DNA from: Streptomyces hayashii | Lineage (GTDB): Bacteria > Actinomycetota > Actinomycetes > Streptomycetales > Streptomycetaceae | Reading direction: 5' to 3' | Length of the DNA stretch: 64,000 nucleotides | Assembly: GCF_024539815.1 (NCBI RefSeq) | Contig: NZ_JAHHIU010000088.1 | Coordinates: 1 to 64,000, forward strand | Shown: piece after piece, positions 47,268 to 58,263 of the stretch | How the letters are laid out: each line of letters begins with the position of its first letter | Position numbering within the stretch: position 1 is the first letter of the stretch | Made by a program: the position numbers and the translations under genes | The notes under the pieces: model-generated | What the model was told of the DNA's origin: nothing | Seen by the model: the letters and a program-made list of their open reading frames with translations, nothing else | Databases searched by the model: none

Positions 47268-47993
47268 TCACCGGTCTGTGCGAGGGGGGTGGAGGGCAGG
47301 AGAGGAGACGGGAAGGTGGACCCCGGGAGTGAGGTCGGCGGGGGCGACAGCGGGTGCGGGGGTGTGGGCCTGCGTGCCGGTCGCGGTCGCGGTCGCGGTC
47401 GCGGTGACGTACGGGAGGGCGAGAGGGACGTCGAAGTGCACGATGCCCTGACCGCCGTCCGCCTCCTCGCGTTCGTCGTGCACGACGGTGCCGAGCGACC
47501 GCCAGAACGCCTCGGCGCCCTCGACGGCGGGATCGGTGTGCAGATAGACGGAGCGGTAGCCGCCGTCCGCGGCCGCGAAGGCGAGCAGTTCGGCGACCAG
47601 CCGCCGGGCGAGGCCGCGCCGCCGGTGTTCGCGCCGGACGTAGACGCGGCGCAACTGGGCGGTCGTTCCGGGCGGATAGCGCTCGGCGACGTGACGCGGG
47701 TTCGGCGGGTGCACGGGGCCGCGGGAGTCGAGGGCGGCGGTGGCGACGACCTCGCCCTTCCGGCCCTTCCCTCCGCGCCCCCCGTTCCCTCCGCGCCGGC
47801 CGTTCCCTCCGTCGAGCGCGACCAGCAGGGTGTGGCGTTCCGGGGCGAGGTAGGCGGCGGAGGGATCGATGATGTCGCCGTGCCAGTGGGGCACGTAGCC
47901 GCTGCCGAAATCGCGGTAGACGGTGTCGAGCATGACGGCTCGGGCGCCGTCCAGGTCCTCGGGGCCCGCAGGCCTGATGCAGTAGTTACGCAC
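47268..47993 (-). CDS. GNAT-family acetyltransferase
   Basis: A 241-residue protein with a GNAT core: acetyl-CoA-binding segment TTAQLRRVYVRREHRRRGLARRLVAELLAF and C-terminal YLHTDPAVEGAEAFWRSLGTVV. A Gly/Arg/Lys-rich insert (NGRRGGNGGRGGKGRKG) sits before the core, and a Thr/Ala-rich tail (TATATATATG) after it; both come from simple DNA repeats. GTG at 47993 is chosen since it gives the normal N-terminus (RNYCIRPAGPEDLDG). It leads the ABC operon, and the Zur-like box is 95 bases upstream. Confidence 0.82.
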   Translation of the reverse strand: MRNYCIRPAGPEDLDGARAVMLDTVYRDFGSGYVPHWHGDIIDPSAAYLAPERHTLLVALDGGNGRRGGNGGRGGKGRKGEVVATAALDSRGPVHPPNPRHVAERYPPGTTAQLRRVYVRREHRRRGLARRLVAELLAFAAADGGYRSVYLHTDPAVEGAEAFWRSLGTVVHDEREEADGGQGIVHFDVPLALPYVTATATATATGTQAHTPAPAVAPADLTPGVHLPVSSPALHPPRTDR

Positions 47994-48087
47994 TTGCAAA
48001 TCATATGCAGCAAGCGCGACAAGTTGATCATTGGATCGCCACTCCCGGGTTCGACGGAGATCACGAGGGACCCCCAATCTAGCCATA

Positions 48088-48102
48088 TGATATTCATTTT
48101 CA
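48088..48102. promoter_or_regulatory. Zur-like box
   Basis: TGATATTCATTTTCA matches the actinobacterial Zur palindrome TGAAAATCATTTTCA at 13 of 15 positions. It lies in an A/T-rich patch between the divergent GNAT/ABC operon and the decayed ATPase gene. This would make either side zinc-repressed; Fur-type recognition is the alternative. Confidence 0.5.
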
Positions 48103-48118
48103 ATAAGGCGATGTCGTG

Positions 48119-48346
48119 ATGCGCGTCGCATTCACAGCGAAGGACGGCAGCGGCGAGACCACCCTGTCTGCCCTGTTCGCACGGCACTTGGCGCGGTCGG
48201 GCGCCAACGCCCCGGCCGTGGACGGCGACGTCAACCAGCACCGCTCGCCACGCACGCGGGCGGCACCCCCCGCCCTGCCGGGCTCCACCCGCCACAGGCC
48301 CAGGACCGCGCAGCCACCAGGCAGGGTTTGGCCGCGCGGCCCCTGA
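48119..48346 (+). pseudogene. Truncated CooC/MinD-like P-loop ATPase
   Basis: The first 40 codons match the start of Streptomyces MinD/CooC-like ATPases (MRVAFTAKDGSGETTLSALFARHLA, then VDGDVNQH). The Walker A lysine of GKGGSGKTTLS is replaced by Glu (DGSGETT) and homology stops after DVNQH, followed by Pro/Arg-rich nonsense. The gene is therefore a remnant and cannot bind ATP normally. A Zur-like box is 17 bases upstream. Confidence 0.65.
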
Positions 48347-48493
48347 CCGCACACCTGGGTGACATCGAGTACCCGCTCCGCAGCGGTGAGCCGCGCACCG
48401 CCTCACGTGCGGCCAGGGTCAGGGCGCCACGGAGGGGCGTTGCGGGTGGGCGTGACGGCCCGTCCGCTCACCGCCGGAGGACGGCCGCCCTGC

Positions 48494-49033
48494 TCACCTC
48501 AGCCCGCTCGCATCGAGGAGACGCACCAGGTCCTTTCGCCCGTAGCCGAGGAGTGCGGCCCGATGGGCGGCCGTCAGCATCAGATGCGCGACGCTCTGCG
48601 CCCCGCAGCCGTCCCGGTCGTCCGCGAGCCATTCGTCCGGCTTCTCGATGCCGAGGCTGTTCATCACGAGGCCGTGTACCCGGCGGATCTCCGCGACCGT
48701 GTCGGACACGGCTCCCAGAAGGGTGGCGCCGGGGCGCTCACAGGTGAGGGCGAAGCAGCCCCGGTCGACCGGTTCGCAACCGCTGGGCGGACGGGTGCGC
48801 AGGCGCTCGTACCGTTCGTCTCCGAATCCGCCGTCGCCGAACTCGTCGTGGACCAGCACGAACCGGTGGAACCCCGCAGGCGTCGGCGGAGGCGGGGGCG
48901 TGTACTCCCAGCCGGCGTCTTCGTGCACCAGTCGCCGTACCTCTTCCTCGTCGGCCGAGGTGACCATGAACCCCGTCTCGGTGTCGTGCCCGGTGATCGT
49001 GCCGTCGGCGTTGCGCTGGATGTGCAGGCTCAT
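48494..49033 (-). CDS. Hypothetical protein
   Basis: A 179-residue soluble protein not recognised as a known family. It has a Pro run (TPPPPPTPAG) linking a 45-residue acidic N-terminal part to a larger domain with RDGCGAQSVAHLMLTAAHRAALLGYGRKDLVRLLDASGL at the end. ATG start with no neighbours on the same strand close by. Coding bias is normal, so it is probably real. Confidence 0.6.
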   Translation of the reverse strand: MSLHIQRNADGTITGHDTETGFMVTSADEEEVRRLVHEDAGWEYTPPPPPTPAGFHRFVLVHDEFGDGGFGDERYERLRTRPPSGCEPVDRGCFALTCERPGATLLGAVSDTVAEIRRVHGLVMNSLGIEKPDEWLADDRDGCGAQSVAHLMLTAAHRAALLGYGRKDLVRLLDASGLR

Positions 49034-49146
49034 GTCGCCCCCGTGGTCGTCGTGAACGGGAGTGATCCCGTCACCCGCACAACGGTCCGCGCGGCCGGCC
49101 CGTGCCCGGTCGACGACACATCACTCGATCGTGTGAACGAATCCCT

Positions 49147-49226
49147 CGCTCACCGCTCACCGCTCACCGCTCACCGCTCACCGCTCACCGCTCACCCTCC
49201 GCCGTCCGCCGTCCGCCGTCCGCCAT
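49147..49226. repeat. Heptanucleotide tandem repeats
   Basis: Seven exact copies of CGCTCAC (49147-49195) are followed by three copies of CCGCCGT and one of CCGCCAT (49199-49226). The second array enters the 3' end of the alpha/beta hydrolase gene and encodes its last residues. Confidence 0.9.
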
Positions 49227-50061
49227 CCAGGAACTCCGTCACCGCCGCCACGAAGCGCTCGGGATCGTCCCGCCACGGAAAGTGCCCCGCGCCGGGCTGC
49301 ACGACGAACTCGGCCTCCGGGAAGAGCCCGGCGAACTCCCGCATGACGCGCGGCGGCGCGCCCAGGTCGCCTTCGCCTGCGAGGAGCAGGACCGGGGACG
49401 GGAAGGCGGCGAGGCGGTCGCGGGTGGCGGCCGGTGTGAAGGCGCCGTCCGCGGCGTACGCGGCCGCCGCCTCCTGGTTCTTCTCCTTCTCCCCGGCCGC
49501 GTCGAAAGCCTGGGCGTCTTCGTCCCACCGTGCGTGGAAGAAGGGCGCGACGAGCTGCCAGGAGTCGGCCGTGGCCCGACCGGAGGTGATCGCCTCCAGG
49601 GCGGCGTAAGCGGGGGCGAACCACGGCTCGTCGCGACGCAGACGTGCGGTCGCCAACCGGTCCTCGGCGGTGATCTCCAGGCCTGCCGCGTACACGCTCG
49701 GGGTGATCAGCAGCAGACGGGCCACGCGATCCGGGTGGCGGGCGGCGTACAGGAGTGCCAGGTTGGCCCCCGCGGAGTGCGCGAGCAGGTCGATCCGGTC
49801 GAGCCCGAGGTGCACGCGCAGCGCCTCGACGTCGTCGACCTGGCGGTCGCAGCGGTACGAGGCCGGGTCCGCGGGGGCCGCCGACTCGCCGGCGCCCCGG
49901 GGGTCCAGCCCGATGAGCCGCCGGCGGGAAGCGAGTCCGCCGAGGTCGCCCAGGTAGGCGGCGGACTGCATGGGGCCGCCGGGCAGGCAGATCAGGGGCG
50001 GCCCGTCCCCCGCGCCGTGGTGGGCGAGGCGGGTCCCGTCGGGGGCGGTGAAGGTCGGCAT
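49192..50061 (-). CDS. Alpha/beta hydrolase (proline iminopeptidase-like)
   Basis: A 289-residue alpha/beta hydrolase. The oxyanion region is CLPGGPMQSAAYLGDLGG, the nucleophile elbow LAHSAGANLALLYAARHP (Ser about residue 105), and the terminal His is in PGAGHFPWRDDPERFV. The PGGP segment resembles proline iminopeptidases and related esterases. ATG at 50061; a longer in-frame start at 50136 is not needed. The stop lies inside a 7-bp repeat array, so the C-terminus (GGRRTADGGG) may vary between strains. Confidence 0.86.
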   Translation of the reverse strand: MPTFTAPDGTRLAHHGAGDGPPLICLPGGPMQSAAYLGDLGGLASRRRLIGLDPRGAGESAAPADPASYRCDRQVDDVEALRVHLGLDRIDLLAHSAGANLALLYAARHPDRVARLLLITPSVYAAGLEITAEDRLATARLRRDEPWFAPAYAALEAITSGRATADSWQLVAPFFHARWDEDAQAFDAAGEKEKNQEAAAAYAADGAFTPAATRDRLAAFPSPVLLLAGEGDLGAPPRVMREFAGLFPEAEFVVQPGAGHFPWRDDPERFVAAVTEFLDGGRRTADGGG

Positions 50062-50145
50062 GGGGAGATCCTCACAAGGGGGCCCGCGAGGAGCAACCGA
50101 GCCGGTTCCCGCATGCCGTGCGCGCCGGGATCCCACCGGGCCGGG

Positions 50146-51081
50146 TCATGCCTTGTCCACGACCCAGTTGGGTTCGCCGCGTTTGACGGCCGCGAGGTCG
50201 GAGCCGACCGAGTGGAGCCCGATGGCGTACATGCCGTCGTCCTCCGTCTTTCCCGGCGCCCAGGAGCTGTAGGCGAGCGAAGCGTTCTTCGCCATCTGAT
50301 GCGCGGTCGCCGCGAACCGCTCAGGGACCTGGTACGGGACGGCCCCGGGCGCCGTGGGGCCCTGCTTGCGGCGCACCACCCATCGGCAGTCGGGGAACCG
50401 TGCCGGATCGGCGAGGTGGAGCTGGCGCAGCGCCGTGCCGAGGGCGGAATGGCACGGATCGGTGTCCCTCCACCACATGGTGCACAGCCCTGCGTCCGGG
50501 TAGAGATCCGCGTACCGGGTGATGAGTTCCCGGGCTCTGGGGACGTCGATCTTCGCCTGCCGCCAGTCCAGTTCGAGGTGCAGGTTTTCCGGGACGATGC
50601 CGAGGGGACCGCAAGCCGCCTTGAGTTCCCTGTCCCGGGCTTTGGCGAAGGCCTTCGGGCTCATGGGGGTGAGATGTCCGTAGCCCTCGCGATCCGGGTA
50701 GTGACGGCCCCAGTACCGGTTGGACGTCTCGCCGTTCAGCACGTGCCTGATCCTTGAGGCCGATCCGTCCGTGGCGAGGACGACATGTACGTCCCGCCCG
50801 GTGAGTGCGTGATGAGTCAGGATCTTCCAGGCCCACAGCAGGCCGTCGTCCTGATGGGGCTCGAACCAGATGAACGGGCGACCGGTCCGGGAGACGGGAT
50901 CGACAGGAGGGAACGAAGCCACGGGATGCACCGTGCCCGCGGATCCCGTGCCGTGCTGCCCCTGCCGGTGACTCGTCGCAGCGGCCATCCAGGCGGCTGC
51001 GGGCGCGGCACTCGCACCCAGTCCGACGGCAGCCGCCGTGCGGAACATCGACCGCCGGGACACCCCAGTCTCTTCGTCCAT
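50146..51081 (-). CDS. Tat-exported PIG-L/LmbE-family deacetylase-like protein
   Basis: A 311-residue protein with a twin-arginine signal (VSRRSMFRTAAAVGLGASAAP) and a PIG-L/LmbE fold. The metal motif usually written HPDDE is WFEPHQDDGLLWAW here, and HVVLATDGSASR follows as in the family. Secreted PIG-L proteins deacetylate N-acetylglucosaminyl conjugates. The second motif (usually HxxH) is not certain, so activity is likely but the substrate is not known. Confidence 0.78.
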   Translation of the reverse strand: MDEETGVSRRSMFRTAAAVGLGASAAPAAAWMAAATSHRQGQHGTGSAGTVHPVASFPPVDPVSRTGRPFIWFEPHQDDGLLWAWKILTHHALTGRDVHVVLATDGSASRIRHVLNGETSNRYWGRHYPDREGYGHLTPMSPKAFAKARDRELKAACGPLGIVPENLHLELDWRQAKIDVPRARELITRYADLYPDAGLCTMWWRDTDPCHSALGTALRQLHLADPARFPDCRWVVRRKQGPTAPGAVPYQVPERFAATAHQMAKNASLAYSSWAPGKTEDDGMYAIGLHSVGSDLAAVKRGEPNWVVDKA

Positions 51082-51522
51082 GAAGTCAACACCCTTTCCT
51101 CTGACGCGCATTAGGAGGGCGTTTCACGCGACGGGGTTGGGCGCTGGACAGATCATGTGATGAAAAACGCACTGAGTGATTCGGGATCACTGGACGGTGT
51201 GCGGCGGAACGGGTGGAGCGGCCTGCGCCGCGAGAACGGGACCGCTTTGCCGGCTTCTTCTGTCCGGGGGCCGTGCGCGGCTCGGCCTCGCCCTCGCCCA
51301 CGTCGGCTACCGCGTCCGCACAGGGGTGGTGGGCGCGGGCTCCCGCACCCACGCCCACCGGTCTCCGGCGCCCACCGGTCTCCGGCGCGCCCACGCTGCC
51401 GATTCCGTCCTGCAGCCCCGGGCCCGGGGCTGCAGGACCCTGTCCGCGATCCGCGATCCGCGATCCACGGCCCACGGCCCACGGCCCACGGCCCACGCTT
51501 CACGGCCGCGGGCCGAATCGGC
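51082..51522. other. Non-coding gap with short tandem repeats
   Basis: No credible gene in 441 bases. It holds a 17-base unit twice (CGCCCACCGGTCTCCGG at 51352 and 51369), three copies of GCGATCC (51446-51466) and four of ACGGCCC (51467-51494), plus a small hairpin (AGTGAT/ATCACT, 51175-51191). The region separates the PIG-L gene from the 3' end of the GH1 gene. Confidence 0.75.
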
Positions 51523-52881
51523 TCAGGCGGCCCGTGCCATCCCCTCCCTGTGCCTGCGGACGATCTCCGCGTAGCGGCGTCCGGCGCCCTTGATCGTGCG
51601 TGTCTGGGTGCGGTAGTCGACGTGGACGAGTCCGAACCGCTTGTCGTAGCCGTACGCCCACTCGAAGTTGTCCAGCAAGGACCAGGCGAAGTAGCCCGCC
51701 AGGGGGGCGCCCTGGCGGGCGGCGGAGGTGCAGGCGGCGAGGTGGCGGGCCAGATAGGCCTGGCGCTCGGGGTCGTCGACGGTGCCGTCGGGACGTACCA
51801 CGTCCGGGTAGGCGGAACCGTTTTCTGTGACGTACAGCCGGCGGGCGCCGTACTCGTCGGTCAGGCGCAGCAACAGCGTCTCGATGCCGCTCGGGTCGAT
51901 CTCCCAGTCCATTCCGGTGCGCTGGACGCCGTCCCGGCGGACGGAACGGGCGTGGGGGGCCGGTCCGTCCGGGTCGTCGGTGACGGTCGCGGGAAAGTAG
52001 TAGTTCAGGCCCAGCCAGTCCAGCGGCGCGGCGATGGTCGCCAAGTCCTCGTACTTCTCGGGTAGTTCGACACCGTAGACCTCTCGCATGTCCGCCGGGA
52101 AGCCGCGGCCGTGCACCGGGTCGAGCCACCAGCGGTTGATGTGGCCGTCCATGCGGCGGGCGGCGGCGACGTCCTCGGGCCGGTCGGTGGCGGCGTGGAC
52201 GGTGGAGAGGTTGTTGACGATGCCGATCTTCGCGCGGGGCGCCGCCGCCCGGATGGCCTGGACGGCGAGTCCGTGGCCGAGGAGGAGGTGGTAGGAGGCG
52301 CGGACGGCGGCGGTCAGGTCGGTGACGCCGGGGGCCATCCTGCCTTCGAGATGGCCGATCCAGGCCGAGCACAAGGGCTCGTTGAGGGTGGCCCAGTAGG
52401 TCACGCGGTCGCCGAGCCGTTCGGCGACCGCCGACGCATAGGCGGCGAAGTGCTCCGCGGTCTCCCGCTCGGGCCAGCCGCCGCGGTCCTGGAGAATCTG
52501 CGGCAGGTCCCAGTGGTAGAGGGTGACGGACGGCGTGATCCCCGATTCCAGCAGCCCGTCGATCAACTGGTCGTAGAAGTCGAGGCCCTTGGGGTTGACC
52601 AGGCCGTCGCCGCCGGGCACGACGCGCGGCCAGGCGATCGACATCCGGTAGGCGTTCACTTCCAGCCGACGCATCAGGGCGATGTCCTCGCGCCAGCGGT
52701 GGTAGTGGTCGCATGCCACGTCGCCGTGGTCGTCGCCTGCGATCCTGCCGGGGGTGTGCGAGAACGTGTCCCAGATCGACGGCGATCGGCCGTCCTCCGC
52801 CACGGCTCCCTCGATCTGGTACGCCGAGGTGGCGGTCCCCCACAGGAAGTCGCGGGGCAGGGCGGCGAGGTCGATGGTCAC
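51523..52881 (-). CDS. GH1 beta-glucosidase
   Basis: A 452-residue cytoplasmic beta-glucosidase. Family signatures are [25 protein letters not shown], the acid/base Glu168 in TLNEP and the nucleophile Glu353 in YVTENG. There is no signal peptide, so it hydrolyses imported oligosaccharides. GTG at 52881 is chosen for the normal N-terminus ([14 protein letters not shown]) and an AAAGGA site; an upstream in-frame stretch only translates repeats. It is the last gene of an ABC operon and probably cuts laminaribiose or related beta-glucosides. Confidence 0.93.
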   Translation of the reverse strand: MTIDLAALPRDFLWGTATSAYQIEGAVAEDGRSPSIWDTFSHTPGRIAGDDHGDVACDHYHRWREDIALMRRLEVNAYRMSIAWPRVVPGGDGLVNPKGLDFYDQLIDGLLESGITPSVTLYHWDLPQILQDRGGWPERETAEHFAAYASAVAERLGDRVTYWATLNEPLCSAWIGHLEGRMAPGVTDLTAAVRASYHLLLGHGLAVQAIRAAAPRAKIGIVNNLSTVHAATDRPEDVAAARRMDGHINRWWLDPVHGRGFPADMREVYGVELPEKYEDLATIAAPLDWLGLNYYFPATVTDDPDGPAPHARSVRRDGVQRTGMDWEIDPSGIETLLLRLTDEYGARRLYVTENGSAYPDVVRPDGTVDDPERQAYLARHLAACTSAARQGAPLAGYFAWSLLDNFEWAYGYDKRFGLVHVDYRTQTRTIKGAGRRYAEIVRRHREGMARAA

Positions 52882-52944
52882 TGAGGTCCTTTCGGGTTCG
52901 GGGTGTCGTGTCACTGCACGACGGCGATGCGCTGCACGGCTCCG

Positions 52945-53064
52945 GGCGCCTGCACCGCTCTGGGACACTGCCGCCGCACGGCTCCGGGCCTCTGCATGAC
53001 TCCCGGCGCCTGCACGACTCTGTGACAGTGCCGCCGCACGGCTCCGGGCGCCTGCACGGCTGCG
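52945..53064. repeat. 60-bp imperfect tandem repeat, two units
   Basis: Two 60-base units with strong identity (GCGCCTGCAC, CTGCCGCCGCACGGCTCC and similar blocks recur at 60-base spacing, with a partial third at the end) occupy the gap between the permease and GH1 genes. Confidence 0.65.
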
Positions 53065-53066
53065 GG

Positions 53067-53924
53067 TCACTTCACGGCTCCGGCTGTCAGGCCGGCGACG
53101 AGGTAGCGCTGAAGCAGCAGGAAGCCGGCCACCACGGGCACGCTGACGACGAGCGAGGCCGCCATGATCTGGTTCCAGTAGACGTCGGTGAGGGTGGAGT
53201 AGCCCTGGAGTCCGACGGCGAGCGTGCGGGTGGTGTCGTTGGTCATGACGGAGGCGAAGAGGACCTCGCCCCAGGCGGTCATGAAGGCGTAGACGGCGAC
53301 CGCCACGATGCCGGGGATCGCGGCCGGCACCACGATCCGAAGGAGCGCGCCGAGCGGTCCGCAGCCGTCCACCAGTGCGGCCTCGTCCAGGTCACGCGGC
53401 ACCGAGTCGAAGTATCCGATCAGCATCCAGATGGAGAAGGGGAGCGAGAACGTCAGGTACGTCAGGATCAGACCGCCGCGCGAACCGAACAGCGCGATGC
53501 CGGTGGCGTTGCCGATGTTGACGTAGAGCAGGAACAGCGGGAGGAGGAACAGAATGCCGGGAAACATCTGGGTGGACAGCACGGTGACCGTGAAGGTGCG
53601 CTTGCCGCGGAAGTCGTAACGGCTTACTGCGTATGCGCTGAACACGGCGATCACCACCGAGCAGACCGTCGCCGCGCCGGCCACGATCAGCGAGTTCACG
53701 AAGTACCGGGCGAGCGGGACCGTCGACCAGATGTCGATGTAGGGGCGGATCGTCAGCCCGCTGGGCAGCCAGTGGAACCCGCCGGTGACGTCCGCGAGGG
53801 GCTTCAGGGAGCTGGAGACCATCACGTAGACCGGGACCAGGACGAAACCGGTGAGCAGGGTGAGGAAGATCCGCCGGGACCACAGGAACGAACCCGGCGG
53901 CGCCATGGGTGAGTCATCGCGCAC
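53067..53924 (-). CDS. Sugar ABC transporter permease, MalG type
   Basis: A 285-residue permease with six membrane segments and an EAA loop ([20 protein letters not shown], about residues 180-199). GTG start, overlapping the upstream permease gene by 11 bases. It forms the channel for oligosaccharide with its partner; no ATPase is in the operon. Confidence 0.92.
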   Translation of the reverse strand: MRDDSPMAPPGSFLWSRRIFLTLLTGFVLVPVYVMVSSSLKPLADVTGGFHWLPSGLTIRPYIDIWSTVPLARYFVNSLIVAGAATVCSVVIAVFSAYAVSRYDFRGKRTFTVTVLSTQMFPGILFLLPLFLLYVNIGNATGIALFGSRGGLILTYLTFSLPFSIWMLIGYFDSVPRDLDEAALVDGCGPLGALLRIVVPAAIPGIVAVAVYAFMTAWGEVLFASVMTNDTTRTLAVGLQGYSTLTDVYWNQIMAASLVVSVPVVAGFLLLQRYLVAGLTAGAVK

Positions 53925-54900
53925 GGGAGGGCCTCCTTCCCCGGGTGGTGAGGGCCAGGTAGACGCCGGTCACGGCGAGCAGGAAGAGCAGCAGCAGGAC
54001 CGACATCGCCGATCCGGCGCCGAAGTTCCAGGTGACGAAGGACGCTTGGTAGATGTGGACCGAGATCAGGTCCGCGGCCTCCGGCGCCGCCCGGCCGAAG
54101 AGGACGAACGGCGTGTTGAAGTCGTTGAACGTCCACAGGAACAGCACCAGGACCAGGACCTGGTTGACCGGGGCCAGCGAGGGCAGGGTGATGCGGCGGA
54201 TCTGCTGCCACACCCCGGCTCCGTCCAGGGCTGCCGCCTCGTACAGCTCGCGCGGGATGTTCTGCAGGCCGGCCATGACGATGAGGAACGCGAACGGCCA
54301 GCCCTTCCACACGGAAACAGTGAGCAACGCGTAGAAACTGTTGTCGCCGATGAGCCAGAACGATGGCTTGTCGGTGAGGTGCAGCTGGTCGTGCAGAACG
54401 TGGTTCACCAGGCCGTTGTCGTGCTGGAACATGAAGACCCAGGTGATCACGGTCGCGTAGACGGGGAGCGCGTACGGCACCAGGAACAGCGCCCGGAGCA
54501 GTCCGCGGCCGCGGAAGGCGTCCTGCATGAAGATCGCCGCGGCGGTGCCGATGAACCAGCACAGGCCGACCGACAGCAGGGTGAAGCCGACCGTGACGAG
54601 GAAGGACCGGAGCAGGGCCTGTCCCACGGGGGCGTCGAAGTCCACCGAGACGCGGTAGTTGTCGAGGCCGGACCAGGGAGCGGTGCCCCAGTCGCGGATG
54701 TAGAACTGGGTGAGCTCCTTGAAGCTCATCAGGACGCCGATCACCATCGGCACCAGATGCACCAGGAGTTCGAGGATCAGGGCGGGCAGGAGCAGCAGGT
54801 AGGGCAGTCCCGCGCGGCGGATGCGTCCGGGTCGCGGGCGGGGAACAGCGTCGCCGTGAAGGGTCGCTCCAGGCTTCGGGGCCTCGACGGTGGTGGTCAT
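53914..54900 (-). CDS. Sugar ABC transporter permease, MalF type
   Basis: A 328-residue permease with a 30-residue cytoplasmic N-terminus, six or more membrane segments and an EAA loop (ELYEAAALDGAGVWQQIRRI, about residues 219-238). ATG at 54900, 5 bases after the binding-protein stop. Upstream in-frame sequence belongs to the binding-protein gene in another frame. Confidence 0.92.
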   Translation of the reverse strand: MTTTVEAPKPGATLHGDAVPRPRPGRIRRAGLPYLLLLPALILELLVHLVPMVIGVLMSFKELTQFYIRDWGTAPWSGLDNYRVSVDFDAPVGQALLRSFLVTVGFTLLSVGLCWFIGTAAAIFMQDAFRGRGLLRALFLVPYALPVYATVITWVFMFQHDNGLVNHVLHDQLHLTDKPSFWLIGDNSFYALLTVSVWKGWPFAFLIVMAGLQNIPRELYEAAALDGAGVWQQIRRITLPSLAPVNQVLVLVLFLWTFNDFNTPFVLFGRAAPEAADLISVHIYQASFVTWNFGAGSAMSVLLLLFLLAVTGVYLALTTRGRRPSRAR

Positions 54901-54905
54901 CCGGC

Positions 54906-56225
54906 TCACTTCGCCGGCATCTGCTGCTGGGCCTTGGCGAGCTTGGCCTTCACCGTCGCTGCCGTCACCGGATGGCCGGCGGCCGCCTCGGCGAACAGTT
55001 CCTTGACGGCCGTGCCGACCGTCGTCTCGAACTGCGACTCGTCGGCGACCTGGGGCAGTGCGGCGGCGCTCCTGGCGAGGGTGTCCTTGAGGATCGTGTT
55101 CGCCGGGGTGCCGAAGGCCGGGTCGGCCTGAGCCGACGCGACCGGCGGAATGGTGCTGTAAGCCTTGTTGAGAATCTTCTGTTCCTCGTCGCCGGTCATG
55201 AACTTCACGAACTCGGTGGCGCCGTCGAGGTTGTCGGTGTTCTTGAAGACGGCCAGGTTGATGCCCGCGACCATCGAGTCGACCTGGGCGCCTGCTCCCG
55301 GAGCGCCGGACTGCACGGGCACGGGGGCGATGCCGTACCGGTCCTCGCTCATGCCCTGGGACGCGAGGTTGGCGGAGGCGGACTGCCACAGCAGCATCGC
55401 CGTCCTCCCTTTGGCGAAGTCGCTGACGGACTGGTTCTGGGCGTACTCGGCGTTGCCCTGCGGGATGACCTTGTCCTTCGCCATCAGGTCGACGTACTGC
55501 TTGACGGCCGTCACCGCGCCGTCGGAGGTGAAGTCGGGCTTGCCGTCGGCGGTGAAGAAGTCGGCGTCGTGCTGCTTGGCGAAGACGAAGGCGTGGTGGA
55601 TGTTCTCCGAGACGTTGGCGCCCTCGGCGCCCAGGACCTGTTTGCCCTTGGCCTGGATCTTCTTGCCGTCCGCGATCAACTCCGCCCAGGTGGCCGGGGG
55701 TTGCGCGATACCGGCGTCGGCGAAGATCTGCTTGTTGTAGTACAGGGCGTACGCCATGGAGTAGAGCGGCACCGCGGCCGGGTCCTTGCCCCGGGCTCCC
55801 GTCGAGCCGAGCGCCGAGGCCACGAAACGGCCCTTGCCGCCGATCTTCGCGAGGTTGGCGTCGTTCCAGGGCAGCAGCGCGCCGGTGGCCTGGAGCGAGG
55901 CCGACCAGGTGTTGCCGATGTTGAGGACGTCGGGGCCCTGGCCCGAGGTGGTCGCGGTGAGGATCCGGTTGAGCAGGTCCGACCAGGGGACGACCTCCAG
56001 TTTCACCTTGATTCCGGTCTTCTTCTCGAACTTGTCGAGCTCCGGCTGGAGGACCTTCTTGTCCACCTCGATGCTCGCGCCCTGGTTGGAGGCCCAGTAG
56101 GTCAGTGTCTTCGGCGAGTCGTTGGAGCCCTCGCCGTCGGTCGAGCTCCCTCCGCCGCAGGCCGTGGCCGCGAGGGCGAGGGACATGACGACGACTCCTG
56201 TGGCCGCGGCTCGGATGGTGCGCAT
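54906..56225 (-). CDS. Sugar-binding lipoprotein of the beta-glucan locus
   Basis: A 439-residue family 1 binding protein. The signal ends in a lipobox (LAATACGGG), and the mature part has the family features KVKLEVVPWSDLLNRIL, PDVLNIGNTW and PLYSMAYALYYNKQIFADAG. First gene of the binding protein-permease-permease-GH1 operon. It is divergent from the GH55 gene, so its ligand is most likely a beta-1,3-glucan oligosaccharide such as laminaribiose or laminaritriose; that is inference from context. Confidence 0.9.
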   Translation of the reverse strand: MRTIRAAATGVVVMSLALAATACGGGSSTDGEGSNDSPKTLTYWASNQGASIEVDKKVLQPELDKFEKKTGIKVKLEVVPWSDLLNRILTATTSGQGPDVLNIGNTWSASLQATGALLPWNDANLAKIGGKGRFVASALGSTGARGKDPAAVPLYSMAYALYYNKQIFADAGIAQPPATWAELIADGKKIQAKGKQVLGAEGANVSENIHHAFVFAKQHDADFFTADGKPDFTSDGAVTAVKQYVDLMAKDKVIPQGNAEYAQNQSVSDFAKGRTAMLLWQSASANLASQGMSEDRYGIAPVPVQSGAPGAGAQVDSMVAGINLAVFKNTDNLDGATEFVKFMTGDEEQKILNKAYSTIPPVASAQADPAFGTPANTILKDTLARSAAALPQVADESQFETTVGTAVKELFAEAAAGHPVTAATVKAKLAKAQQQMPAK

Positions 56226-56251
56226 GGGTGGACTCCCGATGTCATCAGGGC

Positions 56252-56272
56252 TTAATTTAGGACGTGAGTTAA
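56252..56272. promoter_or_regulatory. Imperfect dyad before the sugar-binding protein
   Basis: TTAATTTA (56252-56259) and TGAGTTAA (56265-56272) are imperfect inverted halves matching at 6 of 8 positions, in a patch of low GC, 27-47 bases upstream of the binding-protein start. It may be a promoter element or a second regulator's site. Confidence 0.45.
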
Positions 56273-56373
56273 ACCCCGTGAGCGGTGCGCGTCAAGAGTC
56301 CCGGCACAGTCCGCGGAACTCCGTCTCCACCACTTGACGCGCACGTTCGGGCAGTTGAAGCATTCAGCGTCGA

Positions 56374-56385
56374 GAGAGCGCTCTC
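56374..56385. promoter_or_regulatory. LacI-type operator in the GH55/ABC divergent promoter
   Basis: A perfect 12-base palindrome GAGAGCGCTCTC, identical to the core of the site before the GH16 gene at 16013. It is 69 bases before the GH55 start and about 150 bases before the binding-protein start. It likely binds a CebR-like LacI regulator not encoded in this window. Confidence 0.75.
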
Positions 56386-56454
56386 AGGCACGTCCTCCTT
56401 CACTTCCCCCTTCAGCCGTTCGCTTCGGACGGCCTGTACCGAGGAGAGCCGCCC

Positions 56455-58263
<1,809 letters not shown>

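Noticed and set aside
51157..52065. 302-codon plus-strand ORF from the non-coding gap into GH1
   Set aside because: It translates tandem repeats and then the antisense of GH1; no domain is visible.
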